Below are positions 17,716 through 27,214 of a stretch of 64,000 nt of DNA, piece after piece. The stretch is from a bacterium (GTDB lineage Bacteria; Deinococcota; Deinococci; Deinococcales; Deinococcaceae). The position numbers were made by a program, and so were the translations under genes. The stretch's first letter is position 1. Each line of letters begins with the position of its first letter. Under the pieces are notes generated by a model. It saw nothing but the letters and a program-made list of their open reading frames with translations. It did no database searches and was not told where the DNA came from. The stretch covers positions 1,471 through 65,470 of the forward strand of contig JAJZIR010000008.1 in assembly GCA_021810505.1 (NCBI GenBank). Direction: 5' to 3'.

Positions 17716-19169
17716 GCCAGTTTCCAGCGCGAACCGCCCTGGCCATCCTCCACGGTGACGCCCAAGGCCTCCAGGCGGGCACGCAGCCGATCGGATTCGG
17801 CCCACTGGCGGCGCTCCCGGTAAGCAGTGCGCTGCTCCAAGATCAAGTCGAGCAGCCCGGAGACCAGCTCCTCGCCGGCGCGGCCTTGGGTTTCAGCGAA
17901 CAGGCCAAAAACCTCTTCGCCTAGTTGCCGGAAGGTTCGGGCAGCCGCAGCTAGCTCGGCGGGCTGCGGCTGCCCCTGCAGGGCCGAGGCCACCTCGCGG
18001 GCTAGGCCGAACAGGGCGGCTAACGCCTCCGGGGTATTGAAGTCGTCGTTCATGGCCCGCTCGAAGTCGGCGCGGCAACGAGCCGCCGCCTGAGCCAGCC
18101 ACTCTTCGCCGGAGGGCTCGGGAAGGGAGTCCCCCAGGCGGCGCAGCAGCTCCTGGTAAACGCCGCGGAGGCGCGCGTAGGCCTGAGCGGCGGCGGACAG
18201 GGCCACCTCATTGAATTCGGCTACCGAACGGTAATGGCTCTGCAACAGCAGCAGGCGCACGGCCATGGGATCGTGCCTGGAGAGCAGCTCTTTCAGGGTC
18301 ACAAAATTTCCGCGCGACTTGCTCATCTTCTCGCCGCCGACGGTCAGCAGGTTGGCGTGCATCCAGTAGCGGGCGAAGGGGTGGCCAGCCGCTTCGGCCT
18401 GGGCGATCTCGGCTTCGTGGTGGGGAAACTGCAGGTCCAGTCCCCCGCCGTGGATATCGAAGCCGTCGCCGAGGTACTTCAGGCTCATCGCCGAGCACTC
18501 GATGTGCCAACCGGGGAAGCCCACCCCCCAGGGGCTGTCCCAGCGCATCAGGTGGGAGGGCTCAGCCCTCTTCCAGAGAGCGAAGTCGCGGGGATCCTCC
18601 TTCTCTCCTCGGACTTCCTCTCTGGTCCCCGAGGTCAGCTCGTCGATGTCGCGGTGGCTGAGCTGGCCGTAGGCGGGCCAGCTGGCTACCCGGAAGTAGA
18701 CGCTGCCCGCAGCTTGGTAGGCGTGCCCGCGGGCGATCAGCTCGGAGATCAAGGCGATCTGCTCGGGGATATGGCCGGTAGCCCTGGGGCTGACGCTGGG
18801 ACGGCGCAGGTTCAGCCTGGCCATATCGTCGGCGTAGGACCAGAAATACTTGTCGGCCACCTCCATGGGTTCGAGCTGCTCCAGCCTGGCCCTGGCTCCG
18901 ATCCGATCGTGGCCCTCGTCGCTGGTCTCATCGGTGATGTGGCCGACGTCGGTGATGTTGGAGACCATCCGGACCTGGTAGCCGGCGTACTCGAAGTAGC
19001 GGCGGATGATGTCGAAAGCGATCTGGGTCTTGGCGTGGCCCAGGTGGGCGTCGCTATAGACCGTGGGGCCGCAGACATAGAGGCCCACCCGCCCCGGCAC
19101 GGACGGCAGGAAGCGCACCTTCTCTCGCTGCTTGGTGTCGTAGAGGTGGATCTCGAAACGGTCTGCCAT
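17703..19169 (-). CDS. cysS: Cysteine-tRNA ligase
   Basis: A 488-residue class I aminoacyl-tRNA synthetase that charges tRNA-Cys. The zinc and HIGH regions read [17 protein letters not shown] near residues 32-48; further zinc ligands lie in [10 protein letters not shown] and [10 protein letters not shown]; the KMSKS loop is [10 protein letters not shown] near 275. The C-terminal part is the helical anticodon-binding DALR domain and the length is normal for the family. The ATG start has GAGGAG upstream, so this mRNA is led rather than leaderless. The 3' end overlaps the HD gene on the other strand. Confidence 0.97.
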   Translation of the reverse strand: MADRFEIHLYDTKQREKVRFLPSVPGRVGLYVCGPTVYSDAHLGHAKTQIAFDIIRRYFEYAGYQVRMVSNITDVGHITDETSDEGHDRIGARARLEQLEPMEVADKYFWSYADDMARLNLRRPSVSPRATGHIPEQIALISELIARGHAYQAAGSVYFRVASWPAYGQLSHRDIDELTSGTREEVRGEKEDPRDFALWKRAEPSHLMRWDSPWGVGFPGWHIECSAMSLKYLGDGFDIHGGGLDLQFPHHEAEIAQAEAAGHPFARYWMHANLLTVGGEKMSKSRGNFVTLKELLSRHDPMAVRLLLLQSHYRSVAEFNEVALSAAAQAYARLRGVYQELLRRLGDSLPEPSGEEWLAQAAARCRADFERAMNDDFNTPEALAALFGLAREVASALQGQPQPAELAAAARTFRQLGEEVFGLFAETQGRAGEELVSGLLDLILEQRTAYRERRQWAESDRLRARLEALGVTVEDGQGGSRWKLAQSS

Positions 19170-19251
19170 GAGGTCTCCTCAGGGGGCGATGCAGCCTACC
19201 CCCTTACGATTCTAAGGTGAGGAAGCCGGTCTCAGGGTATGCTGCCCCTTC

Positions 19252-20460
19252 GTGCCCCCCTCCGCTCCCCCGCCCGGGCCCCGGCTGCGCGATCTCCCGC
19301 ACTGGACCGCTTGGAACGTCGCGGTGGCGCTGAGCCGAATCCAGCCGGCCATGGCCGACTTAGGGCTGCTGCTAGCTGGCCAGGCCGCCACCGGTTCCCT
19401 GGCTGGCGGAGGCGTCCTGGTCGGGGCCTACACCCTGACCAGGACGCTCTGCGGACCGCTAGCCGCCAGCTGGATGGCGAAGCGGCTCCACCGCCGGCTG
19501 CAGGGCGGGCTGCTGTTCTCGGCGCTGGGGCTCCTCGCTCTGGCCGCCGCAGTCCTAGAGCACCTCAGCCTGCCTTGGCTGGTCGGCTTGACCCTGCTCG
19601 CCGGCCTGTTGCCGGGCGGGGTGTCGGGAGGGCTGTTCTCGATGCTGGGCGATCTGGTCCCAGAAAGGCTGAGGGGACGCGCTCTGTCCATCGACGCCAC
19701 CCTGGTCGAGCTGGTCTGGTTGAGCGCACCGCTCCTGGTCACCGCCTCGCTGGGCTGGCTAGGAGCGCCCGGACCGGTCGCGCTCATGGCTATCAGCGCT
19801 CTGCTCTGCGCGGCAGCGATCCGCTCGCTGCCCGACAAGGCCGCTCTCCGGCCAGTCAGCCGGGGCCAGGGGCGGGCGCTCAAGCTGCTGAGGCAGCTGT
19901 GGCCGGCCCTGCTGATCAGCTTCTCTTCGGCCCTGGCGATGGGGATGATGACCGTCTGCCTACCGGCACAGCTGCAGGCCGACGGGACCTCGGTCTTGCT
20001 GGCTGGGCCGCTGCTGAGCCTGTTCTCGCTGGCCAGCGGGGTGGGCGGGGCGCTGTTCAGCGGGCTAGGGCAGCGCTGGCAGGGCAGCGTCCTGGGCAGA
20101 GTCGCTGCCCTGCTCGGAGCGCTCGGGCTCGGCCCGCTGGCCATGAGCCTGGCGCACAGCCCGCTGGCTGACGGAGCTGTCCTGATCCTTTTTGGAAGCA
20201 CCATCGCCCCGCTGAACGGCCTGTCGGCGACGGCGCTGATGCAGTGGAGCGGGGAAAGCGAGCGGGCGCTGGCCTACGCGCTGAGCTCGGCCTGCTTCGG
20301 TCTGGGCTACGGCGGAGCCGGCCTGCTGCTGGCCAAGCTGCTGGGCCAGTGGGGCGCTGGCGGCCTGCTGGGTCTGGCCGGAGCGGTAGCTCTGGCCAGC
20401 GTCCCGGTCTGCTTGCTGGACCGCCGCTCCGGGCTTCTAAAGGCGCTGGGACGCGGCTGA
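19252..20460 (+). CDS. MFS transporter
   Basis: A 402-residue integral membrane protein with about twelve hydrophobic segments, rich in Leu, Ala and Gly, and an MFS loop 2-3 motif region around ASWMAKRLHRRLQGG. The centre loop near residues 200-212 is charged. The GTG start is supported by a TATGCT box eight bases upstream and a hydrophilic Pro-rich N-terminus. No substrate can be read from the sequence; drug or metabolite efflux is common in this superfamily. The gene stands alone, diverging from cysS and converging on the glycosylase gene. Confidence 0.85.
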   Translation: MPPSAPPPGPRLRDLPHWTAWNVAVALSRIQPAMADLGLLLAGQAATGSLAGGGVLVGAYTLTRTLCGPLAASWMAKRLHRRLQGGLLFSALGLLALAAAVLEHLSLPWLVGLTLLAGLLPGGVSGGLFSMLGDLVPERLRGRALSIDATLVELVWLSAPLLVTASLGWLGAPGPVALMAISALLCAAAIRSLPDKAALRPVSRGQGRALKLLRQLWPALLISFSSALAMGMMTVCLPAQLQADGTSVLLAGPLLSLFSLASGVGGALFSGLGQRWQGSVLGRVAALLGALGLGPLAMSLAHSPLADGAVLILFGSTIAPLNGLSATALMQWSGESERALAYALSSACFGLGYGGAGLLLAKLLGQWGAGGLLGLAGAVALASVPVCLLDRRSGLLKALGRG

Positions 20461-20783
20461 CCGCTGCGCGAAGCCCAGAGAGTCCTCCCAACCCTCCGCT
20501 CAGAAAGCGGCCCCGGGAACAGCCGGGGAGCTCAAGTCTCAGCCGATGCCACCGACCTGCCCGGGGACCGAGGCCGCAGGCTGGACCGCCCCGCCGCGAC
20601 CGATCGCCCACGGAGGATGTGATGGGGCCCACCGAGGTTTAGCTCCAGCCTCACGGCTTCCCAATGGAGCCCTGGAGCCAGCGCCTAGCAGCGCCCGAAG
20701 GTGGTTTTCGAGGGAGCTGCGCGCAACCTAACCCCGCCTGGCTGGCGAAATCCAGCTGCCCAGCGCGATAGACCTTCCTGACC
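20461..20783. terminator. Intergenic stretch with two adjoining hairpins between convergent genes
   Basis: CCGCT-cagaa-AGCGG (20496-20510) and CCCCGG-gaacag-CCGGGG (20511-20528) directly adjoin each other about 35 bases after the MFS stop, a plausible terminator although no T tract follows. The remaining 250 bases before the glycosylase stop show no gene, repeat or RNA that I recognise. Confidence 0.45.
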
Positions 20784-21419
20784 TCAGAGCGCTCGCGCTG
20801 GCACTTCGCAGTCCAAAGAGCGCCAGAGATACCAGGTAGCTAGGCTGCAAAAAGGAGACCAGCGCTCGCTCAGGTAGTCCCCCGGCTCGGCCCCCAAGCG
20901 GTTGAGCGCCCTGCGCAGGCCGCCGTCCCCCAGAGGCAGGATATTCGGCCTACTCAGGGCGAAAATGAGAAACATATCAGCAGTCCACGGGCCGATCCCC
21001 TTCCTGGCCGTGAGGGCGCTGCGCACCTCGGCGTCCTTCGCCTGGGAGAGCGCCGAGAGGTCCAGTGCGCCTGAGGCCACGTCCCGGAGCAGCTTAGAAA
21101 CTGTCCCAGCCTTCACCTCCGAGAGGCCCAGAAAGCGCCAGCTCTGCAGGTCTAGCGCGGCCAGGGAGGTGAGGTCACCCCCTGCTCTCTCGGCGATCCG
21201 GTCCCAAATCGCCCCAGCCGCGCGCATGGAGAGCTGCTGGCCGACGATCTGCCTGAGCAAGATCTCGAGGGAGGTCCCAGGGCGCCGCAAGCTGGCTGGA
21301 CAAGGAAAGCGGGCAATCCAGGGTACCAACAGGGGATCCAGACCGAGCCGAGCAATCGCTCGCTCTGGTAAGAAATCTTTGGGCGGTTTCTGGTCTACTT
21401 TTTTACTATAAGGCAGCAT
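20784..21419 (-). CDS. AlkA-like DNA-3-methyladenine glycosylase
   Basis: A 211-residue HhH-GPD glycosylase that excises alkylated bases from DNA. The core starts EILLRQIVGQQLSMRAAG near residue 50; the helix-hairpin-helix reads ARKGIGPWTADMFL near 148, followed by the catalytic aspartate region ILPLGDGGLRRAL. It lacks the N-terminal domain of E. coli AlkA, as do the short AlkA-2 type enzymes of Deinococcus. The ATG at 21419 is the best start, but it lies between a perfect -35 and a -10 box, so the transcript may begin inside the frame and translation further in; no good internal start was found. Upstream, 21420-21650 holds no gene. Confidence 0.85.
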   Translation of the reverse strand: MLPYSKKVDQKPPKDFLPERAIARLGLDPLLVPWIARFPCPASLRRPGTSLEILLRQIVGQQLSMRAAGAIWDRIAERAGGDLTSLAALDLQSWRFLGLSEVKAGTVSKLLRDVASGALDLSALSQAKDAEVRSALTARKGIGPWTADMFLIFALSRPNILPLGDGGLRRALNRLGAEPGDYLSERWSPFCSLATWYLWRSLDCEVPARAL

Positions 21420-21433
21420 ACAGCGGCTGTCAA
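21405..21433 (-). promoter_or_regulatory. Consensus promoter overlapping the glycosylase start
   Basis: On the minus strand TTGACA (21428-21433), 17 bases, then TATAGT (21405-21410). The spacer holds the palindrome ACAGC-G-GCTGT (21420-21430) and the ATG of the annotated start. A promoter whose -10 lies inside the reading frame is unexpected; see findings. Confidence 0.6.
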
Positions 21434-21650
21434 GGCGATACAGGAAGCGACCCCCGCGAGAGGACCCAATGCCCAGAAACCGGCCAGTAACTCCGCTGTA
21501 CGCCCGAAGAATCCCCCGCAGCAGGAAAGCGCCGGCAGCCAAAACCCCTCTGCCGGGTGCGCTGCCCCAGGCGCGGCTCCTACAGGCCACAGCCCAGAGC
21601 AGCCGAACCACTCTGTCAGAGCGTCGCGCAGCCCAGCCAGCAGGTCGGCC

Positions 21651-23690
21651 TCAAGCCGGTCCTTGCAGGTGGGCCAGCGCAAAGGCCAGCAAGTCGGCCA
21701 TCTCGGCCACCTGCATGGAAACCGGCTTGCCGGCGCCGTGGCCGGCCCTAGTCTGGATGCGGATCAGGACTGGCCGCGCACAGCCCTGCGCCGCCTGCAG
21801 GGCGGCGGCAAACTTGTAGGAATGCGCCGGGACCACCCGGTCATCATGGTCCCCGGTCGCGATCAAGGTTGCTGGGTAGCAGGTACCTCTCCGGAGGTTA
21901 TGCAGGGGTGAGTAAGCGCGCAGGGCCCCGAACATAGCCGGATCATCCGGCGAGCCGTAGTCGGAGATCCAAGCCCAACCGATGGTGAAGCGGTGGAAGC
22001 GCAGCATGTCCAGGACACCCACCCTGGGCAAGGCGACCCCGAACAGCTCGGGGCGCTGGGTCATCGCCGCCCCGACCAGCAGGCCGCCGTTGGAAGCGCC
22101 CGTGATGGCCAGGCGGCTGGGGGTGGTGACCCCCTGGTCGGTCAGCCACTCGGCGCAGGCGATGAAGTCATCGAAGACATTCTGCTTGCGCTCCAGGGTC
22201 CCGGCCCGATACCACTCCTCGCCGTACTCGCTGCCGCCGCGCAGGCAGGCCTGGACGTAGACCCCTCCCTGCTCGGCCCAGGCCAGCATGCTGGCCGAAA
22301 AAGTCGGCGTCACCGCGATACCGAACCCACCATACCCGTAGAGCAGCGTGGGGGCTGGACCGGGCCGCAAATCCCTGCGGTGCATCAGGAACACCGGGAG
22401 CCTGGTGCCGTCGGGCGAGGTCACCAGCACCTGGCGGACGCTGAAGTCAGCCGGATCGAAGGATAGGCCGGCAGGCAGCTGCACTTCCAGCGAGCCCTGG
22501 TGGTGGCGGTAGCGGTAAACCACCTCAGGGCTGGTCAGGCTGGTGCTGCCGAAGAGCAGCTCGTCCTCACCGTACTCGCCCCACCAAGCGGTCAGCGTGC
22601 TCAGGGGAGGGAAATCGACAGGGGTGATTTGGCCACCCTGCAGGCTGCAGCGAGCTAGGCGGTACTGGCCGTGGTGCAGGTAGGCGAGGACCAGCCCGTC
22701 CCCAGAGAGCAGCGCCCTCTCGAGCACCTCGCCGCCCTCTGCAACCACCGGCTGCAGCGAGCTCCCCGAGCTGGTCAAGTCCAAGGACACCACCCTTCCC
22801 AGCGGCGCCTGTTGGGAAGTTCTCAGGTAAAGCTGGTCTCCCACGCTGCCGAGCACCTCGTACAGGGCCCCGAAGGCGTCGATCCTGGGACCGAAGCGGC
22901 CCAGGCCGTCAGCCAAGCGGTTGACCCAGATCTGAGTTTCACGGAAAGTCCCGCGAGTCACGGTGACAAAGAGGTAACGGCCGTCCTGACTGAACTGAGG
23001 GTGAAAACCCCACTCCGGGTGCTCGGGCCGCTCCAAAAGAACCTGATCCAGCGCCGGGTCCTCTCCGAGGCGGTGCAGGACCAGCTGCTGGCCATAGTTA
23101 GCCTGGCTGAGTACCGCGCCGGCCTCGGGAGCCTGGTAGCGACCGTACAGGAAGCCGCTGCCGTCGGGGAGCCAGGCTGCCTGGCTAAATTTGCTCCAGG
23201 GCACGCTATCAGCCAGATCTTCACCGCTAGCTACATCGCGAACCCGCCAGGTCAACCAATCGGAACCAGCCTGGCTGAGCGCATAGGCCAGCAGGCGCCC
23301 GTCCCTGCTCACGCTCCAGGTAGCGAGGGCCACGGTACCGTCAGACGAGAGCAGGTTGGGGTCGAGCAGAACCCTACCGGGATCTCCCAGAGAAGCGCAG
23401 ACGTACAGGACATTCTGATCCTGAAGGCCAGAGTTGCGCAGCTCGAAATAGCGGCCGCCCCGCTTGATCGGGGATGAGCGGCGCGGGTAGTTCCAGAGCT
23501 GGCCGAGGCGGTGGCGCAGCGGATCACGGGCAGTCAATCCGGAAAGCTCGGAAGAGGTCAGGGCGTTCTGGGCGGCCACCCAGCGCTCCACCTCCTCGCC
23601 TCTGCGCTCTAGCCACTGATAGGGATCCGGCACGCGCTGTTCAGGGTCGGCGTAATCCTCTCCACATCGGGTCTCGGGGTAGATCGGCAT
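21651..23690 (-). CDS. Prolyl oligopeptidase (family S9A)
   Basis: A 679-residue serine peptidase that cleaves after proline in peptides up to about 30 residues, in the cytoplasm. The N-terminal 420 residues form a seven-bladed propeller; the C-terminal catalytic domain carries the nucleophile in [16 protein letters not shown], the acid in [19 protein letters not shown] (read in two parts) and the histidine in RAGHGAGKP. Residues [15 protein letters not shown] are the oxyanion region. The length is close to the family norm. The ATG has TAGCAT six bases upstream, a leaderless signal. Confidence 0.95.
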   Translation of the reverse strand: MPIYPETRCGEDYADPEQRVPDPYQWLERRGEEVERWVAAQNALTSSELSGLTARDPLRHRLGQLWNYPRRSSPIKRGGRYFELRNSGLQDQNVLYVCASLGDPGRVLLDPNLLSSDGTVALATWSVSRDGRLLAYALSQAGSDWLTWRVRDVASGEDLADSVPWSKFSQAAWLPDGSGFLYGRYQAPEAGAVLSQANYGQQLVLHRLGEDPALDQVLLERPEHPEWGFHPQFSQDGRYLFVTVTRGTFRETQIWVNRLADGLGRFGPRIDAFGALYEVLGSVGDQLYLRTSQQAPLGRVVSLDLTSSGSSLQPVVAEGGEVLERALLSGDGLVLAYLHHGQYRLARCSLQGGQITPVDFPPLSTLTAWWGEYGEDELLFGSTSLTSPEVVYRYRHHQGSLEVQLPAGLSFDPADFSVRQVLVTSPDGTRLPVFLMHRRDLRPGPAPTLLYGYGGFGIAVTPTFSASMLAWAEQGGVYVQACLRGGSEYGEEWYRAGTLERKQNVFDDFIACAEWLTDQGVTTPSRLAITGASNGGLLVGAAMTQRPELFGVALPRVGVLDMLRFHRFTIGWAWISDYGSPDDPAMFGALRAYSPLHNLRRGTCYPATLIATGDHDDRVVPAHSYKFAAALQAAQGCARPVLIRIQTRAGHGAGKPVSMQVAEMADLLAFALAHLQGPA

Positions 23691-23696
23691 GGGGCC

Positions 23697-23702
23697 ATGC
23701 TA
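23697..23702 (-). promoter_or_regulatory. -10 box TAGCAT for leaderless S9 peptidase mRNA
   Basis: TAGCAT lies six bases before the ATG of the prolyl oligopeptidase gene with no Shine-Dalgarno sequence between them. Confidence 0.55.
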
Positions 23703-23837
23703 GCGGAAGCGCGCGGCGCGGGCTGGATGTCCGCCCAATCGCCACTTTCCAACCCCACACGCGTAGGCAGGAAGTCAGGGGGTCCCGAACTTAGGCTAGC
23801 ATATGGCTTTGGCTGATTGACTAGAGTATAAGGACCT

Positions 23838-24008
23838 ATGCGCTACGCGTCAAGAGCATGCAGGAAAGACTGGCCTTGTCGCCCCGGAGAGCCCGCCCCC
23901 GCCCTGAATTTCCGACAAACCGGCCACGCCATAGCGCTCTGCTGGGGCCTGGGATCGCTGCACGGGGTCCCTTCGCGGGGCAACACCCCGCTTCCCACGA
24001 GGAGGTAG
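23838..24008 (+). CDS. Possible 56-residue leader ORF upstream of the small membrane protein gene
   Basis: An ATG five bases after TATAAG opens a 56-codon frame, basic and Cys-containing, which ends in a TAG embedded in the Shine-Dalgarno of the next gene. No family resemblance was recognised. The frame includes a GCGGGG-caaca-CCCCGC hairpin (23975-23991) just before the ribosome site. It may be a leader that couples to the downstream gene, or a chance frame in the 5' untranslated region. Bases 23703-23837 hold nothing else I recognise. Confidence 0.25.
   Translation: MRYASRACRKDWPCRPGEPAPALNFRQTGHAIALCWGLGSLHGVPSRGNTPLPTRR
23975..23991 (+). promoter_or_regulatory. Hairpin eight bases before a strong ribosome site
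   Basis: GCGGGG-caaca-CCCCGC could form in the mRNA immediately ahead of GAGGAGG (23999-24005). It could control access to the start of the gene at 24011; no ligand-binding fold was recognised. Confidence 0.35.
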
Positions 24009-24010
24009 CT

Positions 24011-24493
24011 ATGGCCCTCATCAGCGACTTGGTCCTGTTCGCAGCGCTGGTCTACTTCATCGTGCGGCAAGTCACGCCGAGAAGGCCATCTAGAGCGAGA
24101 TTCTACGTTTTGCCGCTGATCGCTCTGGTGGTCGCCTACCTAGAGCTGCCCAAACCAGTACCGGCCGATCAGGTTTGGAACGCCCTGATCAGCGTAGCCC
24201 TCTCGGTAGTTTTCGGCGTGGCACAGGCACGATTCACCCGGCTCTATCAGTCCGGCGGCATCTGGGTCATGCAGGGCGACTGGCGTTATCCAGTCAGCTG
24301 GGCGGTGTTGATCGCCCTACATGCTGTCACCGACGCGGCTTTCCAGGCGGCCTCGTCTGCAAACCAACACGGCGTCCCCTTCACCCCCTGGATCGTGGCC
24401 TTGGAAGTGGCAGTAGCCTGGGGAACCCGGTCGCTGGTGCTGCATCGCCGCTACCCACAGCTCGCAACCGTGCTGGCCGAAAGAGCCAGTTAG
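24011..24493 (+). CDS. Small integral membrane protein (possibly DUF1453/CcdC-like)
   Basis: A 160-residue protein with four or five hydrophobic segments (about 3-20, 33-50, 58-75, 92-110 and 123-140) and short basic loops. The layout, with RARFYVLPLIALVVAYLEL after the first loop and IWVMQGDWRYPVSWAVLIA in the middle, recalls DUF1453/CcdC proteins, some of which are tied to cytochrome c maturation, but the match is from general shape only. The ATG has an ideal GAGGAGG five bases upstream. A strong hairpin follows the stop. It stands alone. Confidence 0.6.
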   Translation: MALISDLVLFAALVYFIVRQVTPRRPSRARFYVLPLIALVVAYLELPKPVPADQVWNALISVALSVVFGVAQARFTRLYQSGGIWVMQGDWRYPVSWAVLIALHAVTDAAFQAASSANQHGVPFTPWIVALEVAVAWGTRSLVLHRRYPQLATVLAERAS

Positions 24494-24526
24494 CCGTTCA
24501 AGCTGGCCTTCGGCCCAGCACCTGTA

Positions 24527-24551
24527 CCTGCGGCCAGATTGGCCGCAGGTG
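24527..24551 (+). terminator. Perfect 10-bp stem-loop after the membrane protein gene
   Basis: ACCTGCGGCC-agatt-GGCCGCAGGT begins 33 bases after the stop codon. No T tract follows, but the stem is very stable and the next 1.2 kb hold no gene, so it probably ends or protects the transcript. Confidence 0.6.
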
Positions 24552-25774
24552 ACCCTAGCTACACGCCCCCAGGCAGCCGGCTCAGCGCACCACCTACCGC
24601 GGATACCCGAACAGATCCCCCGAGGCAGGCGCGGCCATCCCGCAAGAGGATCTCGGGCGCAGGAGCATAGGGCAGCTGCGTGCTAGTTCAGGAGAGTGCA
24701 GACTCTCTTCCCTGAAGCAGCTGGATATCGGGGCAGCCGTCCCCCACGTACCGCGCCGGAGCTGCGGGGCCAGTAGTCCTAGCGCGCAACCAGCGAGCGA
24801 GGCTCGCAGGGGCTCGGTACGAGATTTCGGAAAGGAATTTTGCGCAGAGCAGCTAGCTGCCTCAGCTCGACGCTGCGGTGCGGATGACCGCGCCGCAGCG
24901 TCCTTAAGGGACAGCGATGAGCCAGCCGCGCTCAGCCGCCTGACCAGCCCGCTGCCCGAAAGGGCTTCTGGACCTCACCAGCGGGCTCTAGGCCCTGGGT
25001 TCCAGCGCGGGCGGGCCCCCAGGGACCGCCCAACCCGATCGGCCTAGCTCCCGGAAGCCGCAAGCCGAGCGGAAGTTCCTCGCTTCTGCGTGTGGGTAGG
25101 AAGTGGGTGCAGCACCGCCCCCCAAGCAAAGCCCATAACCAAGCTCGCGGTCCGGGATCCGTTGGAAGTCAAGCCGCGCAGCGCGAGATAGGCCGCGCTG
25201 ATGAAGTTCTTCTCGGCGCGGTAGCCGCGTACCCCGGGTTCGGCGGGCTGCAGCAGGCCGCTCGGACCCTTCCAGCTCCGTGAGTGGTAGGGCTACCGAA
25301 CTAGCACAAGATACCGTTCCAACCGTTCACGGTGGCATCAGCGGCCTTGACTATGAGCGGTAATCCGCTCGCCCCCGCTCACTCCGTCCAGCCCTTCGGC
25401 GCAGAAGCTCCCTGATGAGGGCTCCGGGCAGTTTATCCAACCGTGCTCAGGGTTCTTCCCAGCGCCCACTTGCTGCCTCTGGGGCCAAAGGAGTGGTCGG
25501 GTATGGTCTCTCGGGGCGGCGCGCCAGCCTCTCGCTGCAACCCAAGTCCGACGACATGGCTATAGCCGACTTGGCCGTCGCGCCCACCGGACCCTGCTCT
25601 CTCCGGGAGGCCCCCGGGCAGGGGCTGGGATCGCCCGAAACGAGCTCCGCTGGGAGAAATGGCAAGGTTGAGACTGGGCAGCGAGCGAGGGTCACACCCG
25701 GATCGGTGGTGCGCGCACAGCGGGTGACTGCACCGCTAACCTGATATCCCGAATCAGGATCCTGCAGGCGGCCT
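24552..25774. other. 1.2-kb gene-free region with strong hairpins
   Basis: No reading frame in this stretch carries family similarity and base use is not codon-like. It holds a 34-base hairpin at 24869-24902 (GACGCTGCGG, a T.G wobble, GCGG, loop ATGA, then the complements, 15 paired positions), a bulged one at 24687-24716 (TTCAGG outer arms, GAGAGT inner arm), and GGGCGG/CCGCCC near 25010-25030. The minus strand around 25100-25250 reads as a short protein-like run (RGYRAEKNFISAAYLAL) that may be the relic of a lost gene. Conserved motifs of RNase P RNA and tmRNA were looked for and not found. Confidence 0.5.
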
Positions 25775-26740
25775 CTACTGCGCAAGCCTCAGGTATGGGA
25801 CGTCGCGGCTGATCGGCGTAAAACCCACTCTGTAATACAGGTCGCGGGCTGCAGGGTGGGCCGCAGCCCCGAGGCAGGCCACCAGCGCGGTGTCCGCGCC
25901 AGCCTCGCGGGCCCTGTGCATCCCATACCACATGAGCGCCGTGGCGAGGCCTTGCCGGCGGTGCGTCCGATGCGTTCCCACCGGTTCAAATTCAGCGGTG
26001 CGGCTGATGGGGTCGAGCCAGATGATGGCGGTGGCAGCCAGCGTGCCATCGGGGGCTTCGACCAGCAGGTGTAGATCAGCGCGATAGGGCCAGGTGGCCT
26101 GCACGCCAGCCATGCCCGTCGCCGGGAACGACGAGGGGTACCACGCGTCGATGTGCGCGCGGGTCGCAGCCTCCGGTCCGACGTCAGCCGCGGAACAGAA
26201 CCGAAAGCCGGTCGGCAAGGCGGGATCCGATAAATTGGCGAGCGAGCGGCGGTTGCATTGGTGCCAGTCGCCGCCGTCACCAGCCCCTTCCGCATCGAGG
26301 CTGTAGCCGTATGCGGGCAGCCGGACCAGCATGGCCGCGTCTGCATCCTGCGGGATGACGTACCGGTCGATGTCCCCCGCCTGCCCGGCGTACCAGTCCA
26401 GGATTTCGTCCAACAGCTCGGGGTGGTCCGGATGGACTTGCCACGTCAGATTGGCACTGTGGAATGCACCGACAGACCCGTCGGTCCGGATCACCGAGAA
26501 TGGGAGCTGGACCCAAGCCCAAGCGTCCAAACAGCCACTGCCGTCGCCGCGGGACCACAGCCGGTGGCGCCAGGTATAGCCGATCGCCTCCCGGTCCTTG
26601 CCGAAGTTCCAGGCAAGTTCCCCGACCGTGGCGCCACCTACCAGAATCTCGGGGCATAGGAGGGTGACTTCTTGAGCCAAGCCTTGCATCAGCCGCAACT
26701 GCACAGGCCCAAGCTCGCTCGGATTGGCGGCCTTACTCAA
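25775..26740 (-). CDS. GNAT-family N-acetyltransferase
   Basis: A 321-residue protein whose C-terminal 130 residues form an acetyl-CoA-binding GNAT fold: motif A reads EPVGTHRTHRRQGLATALM near residue 265, followed by HRAREAGADTALVACLG and the YYRVGF strand near 305. The N-terminal 180 residues look like a second, degenerate GNAT domain, a common arrangement. The substrate is unknown. The TTG start overlaps the stop of the short helicase-like stub upstream (TTGA), and an AAGGGA lies before it. The gene sits in the accessory stretch between 24.5 and 29.5 kb, so it may have been acquired. Confidence 0.8.
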   Translation of the reverse strand: MSKAANPSELGPVQLRLMQGLAQEVTLLCPEILVGGATVGELAWNFGKDREAIGYTWRHRLWSRGDGSGCLDAWAWVQLPFSVIRTDGSVGAFHSANLTWQVHPDHPELLDEILDWYAGQAGDIDRYVIPQDADAAMLVRLPAYGYSLDAEGAGDGGDWHQCNRRSLANLSDPALPTGFRFCSAADVGPEAATRAHIDAWYPSSFPATGMAGVQATWPYRADLHLLVEAPDGTLAATAIIWLDPISRTAEFEPVGTHRTHRRQGLATALMWYGMHRAREAGADTALVACLGAAAHPAARDLYYRVGFTPISRDVPYLRLAQ

Positions 26741-26835
26741 GGTGTCCCTTCCCTACTTGAGTTGATGCGCGCGAAGCTGAGCGAGAAAACCTTGTAATCG
26801 CCGATCAACCGGTCGCGAAACTCGAAGATGTCCAT
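26737..26835 (-). pseudogene. Probable N-terminal stub of a large DEAD/DEAH-box helicase gene
   Basis: A 32-codon frame with a GGAGG ribosome site. Its first residues, MDIFEFRDRLIGDYKVFSLS, resemble the conserved opening of large DEAD/DEAH (DUF1998-type) helicases, roughly FxLRDRLIxDYxxYxxSFxxI, as I remember it. The similarity ends after about 27 residues and a stop follows just before the GNAT start. A deletion that removed the helicase body is the simplest reading. A perfect TATAAT lies at 26879-26884 upstream on the same strand. It could also be an unrelated small peptide. Confidence 0.4.
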
Positions 26836-27203
26836 GCTCTCAATCCTCCAGCGAGGCCGGTCACAGTGCCTGGGCGGCATTATAAGGCAAGGCGGAAGGC
26901 CGTCTCCAGGATGGGAGCAAGGTATCCGGGTGCAGCAGCGCAGCTCTTGGCTGCCGGGTATTTTCCCGTACTGGAGTTCCAACCCATCGGTGGGGACGGA
27001 AGCAGTAGCCCGCCACCGCGGGTCGCCGGTTCGGGCGCTCGGGTTGGGTAAGGCAGGGCGGTGTATTCCGGTGGGCAGCGCCTACTGCTGGGCGCAGCGG
27101 CTGGCCAGGAACCAGTAGGTCTGGCGGGTAAGGGAGGTGCAGTTCTGAGTCCGGCTCAGCCCTCTTCTCACGTATTCCCTACACTTCTTATGAGTAGTTC
27201 TTC
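26836..27203. other. Gene-free stretch before the GloVer gene
   Basis: Apart from the minus-strand TATAAT at 26879-26884 nothing was recognised here: no gene with family features, no RNA, no repeat. It is the upstream region of both the helicase stub and the GloVer-repeat gene. Confidence 0.45.
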
Positions 27204-27209
27204 TAGTTT
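27204..27209 (+). promoter_or_regulatory. -10 box TAGTTT for the GloVer gene
   Basis: TAGTTT lies five bases before the ATG at 27215 with no Shine-Dalgarno sequence, the same leaderless arrangement as intact genes in this window. It supports 27215 as the original start even though the frame is interrupted. Confidence 0.5.
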
Positions 27210-27214
27210 ACGCT

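Noticed and set aside
20784-21419. Deinococcus radiation/desiccation response motif before the glycosylase gene
   Set aside because: The dyad ACAGC-G-GCTGT does not match the known 17-bp RDRM palindrome as I remember it.
24552-25774. RNase P RNA, tmRNA or SRP RNA in the gene-free region
   Set aside because: Their conserved sequence blocks were looked for by eye and not found on either strand.
25692-25931. Short minus-strand frames around the GNAT 3' end
   Set aside because: They are out-of-frame shadows with no start signals or family likeness.
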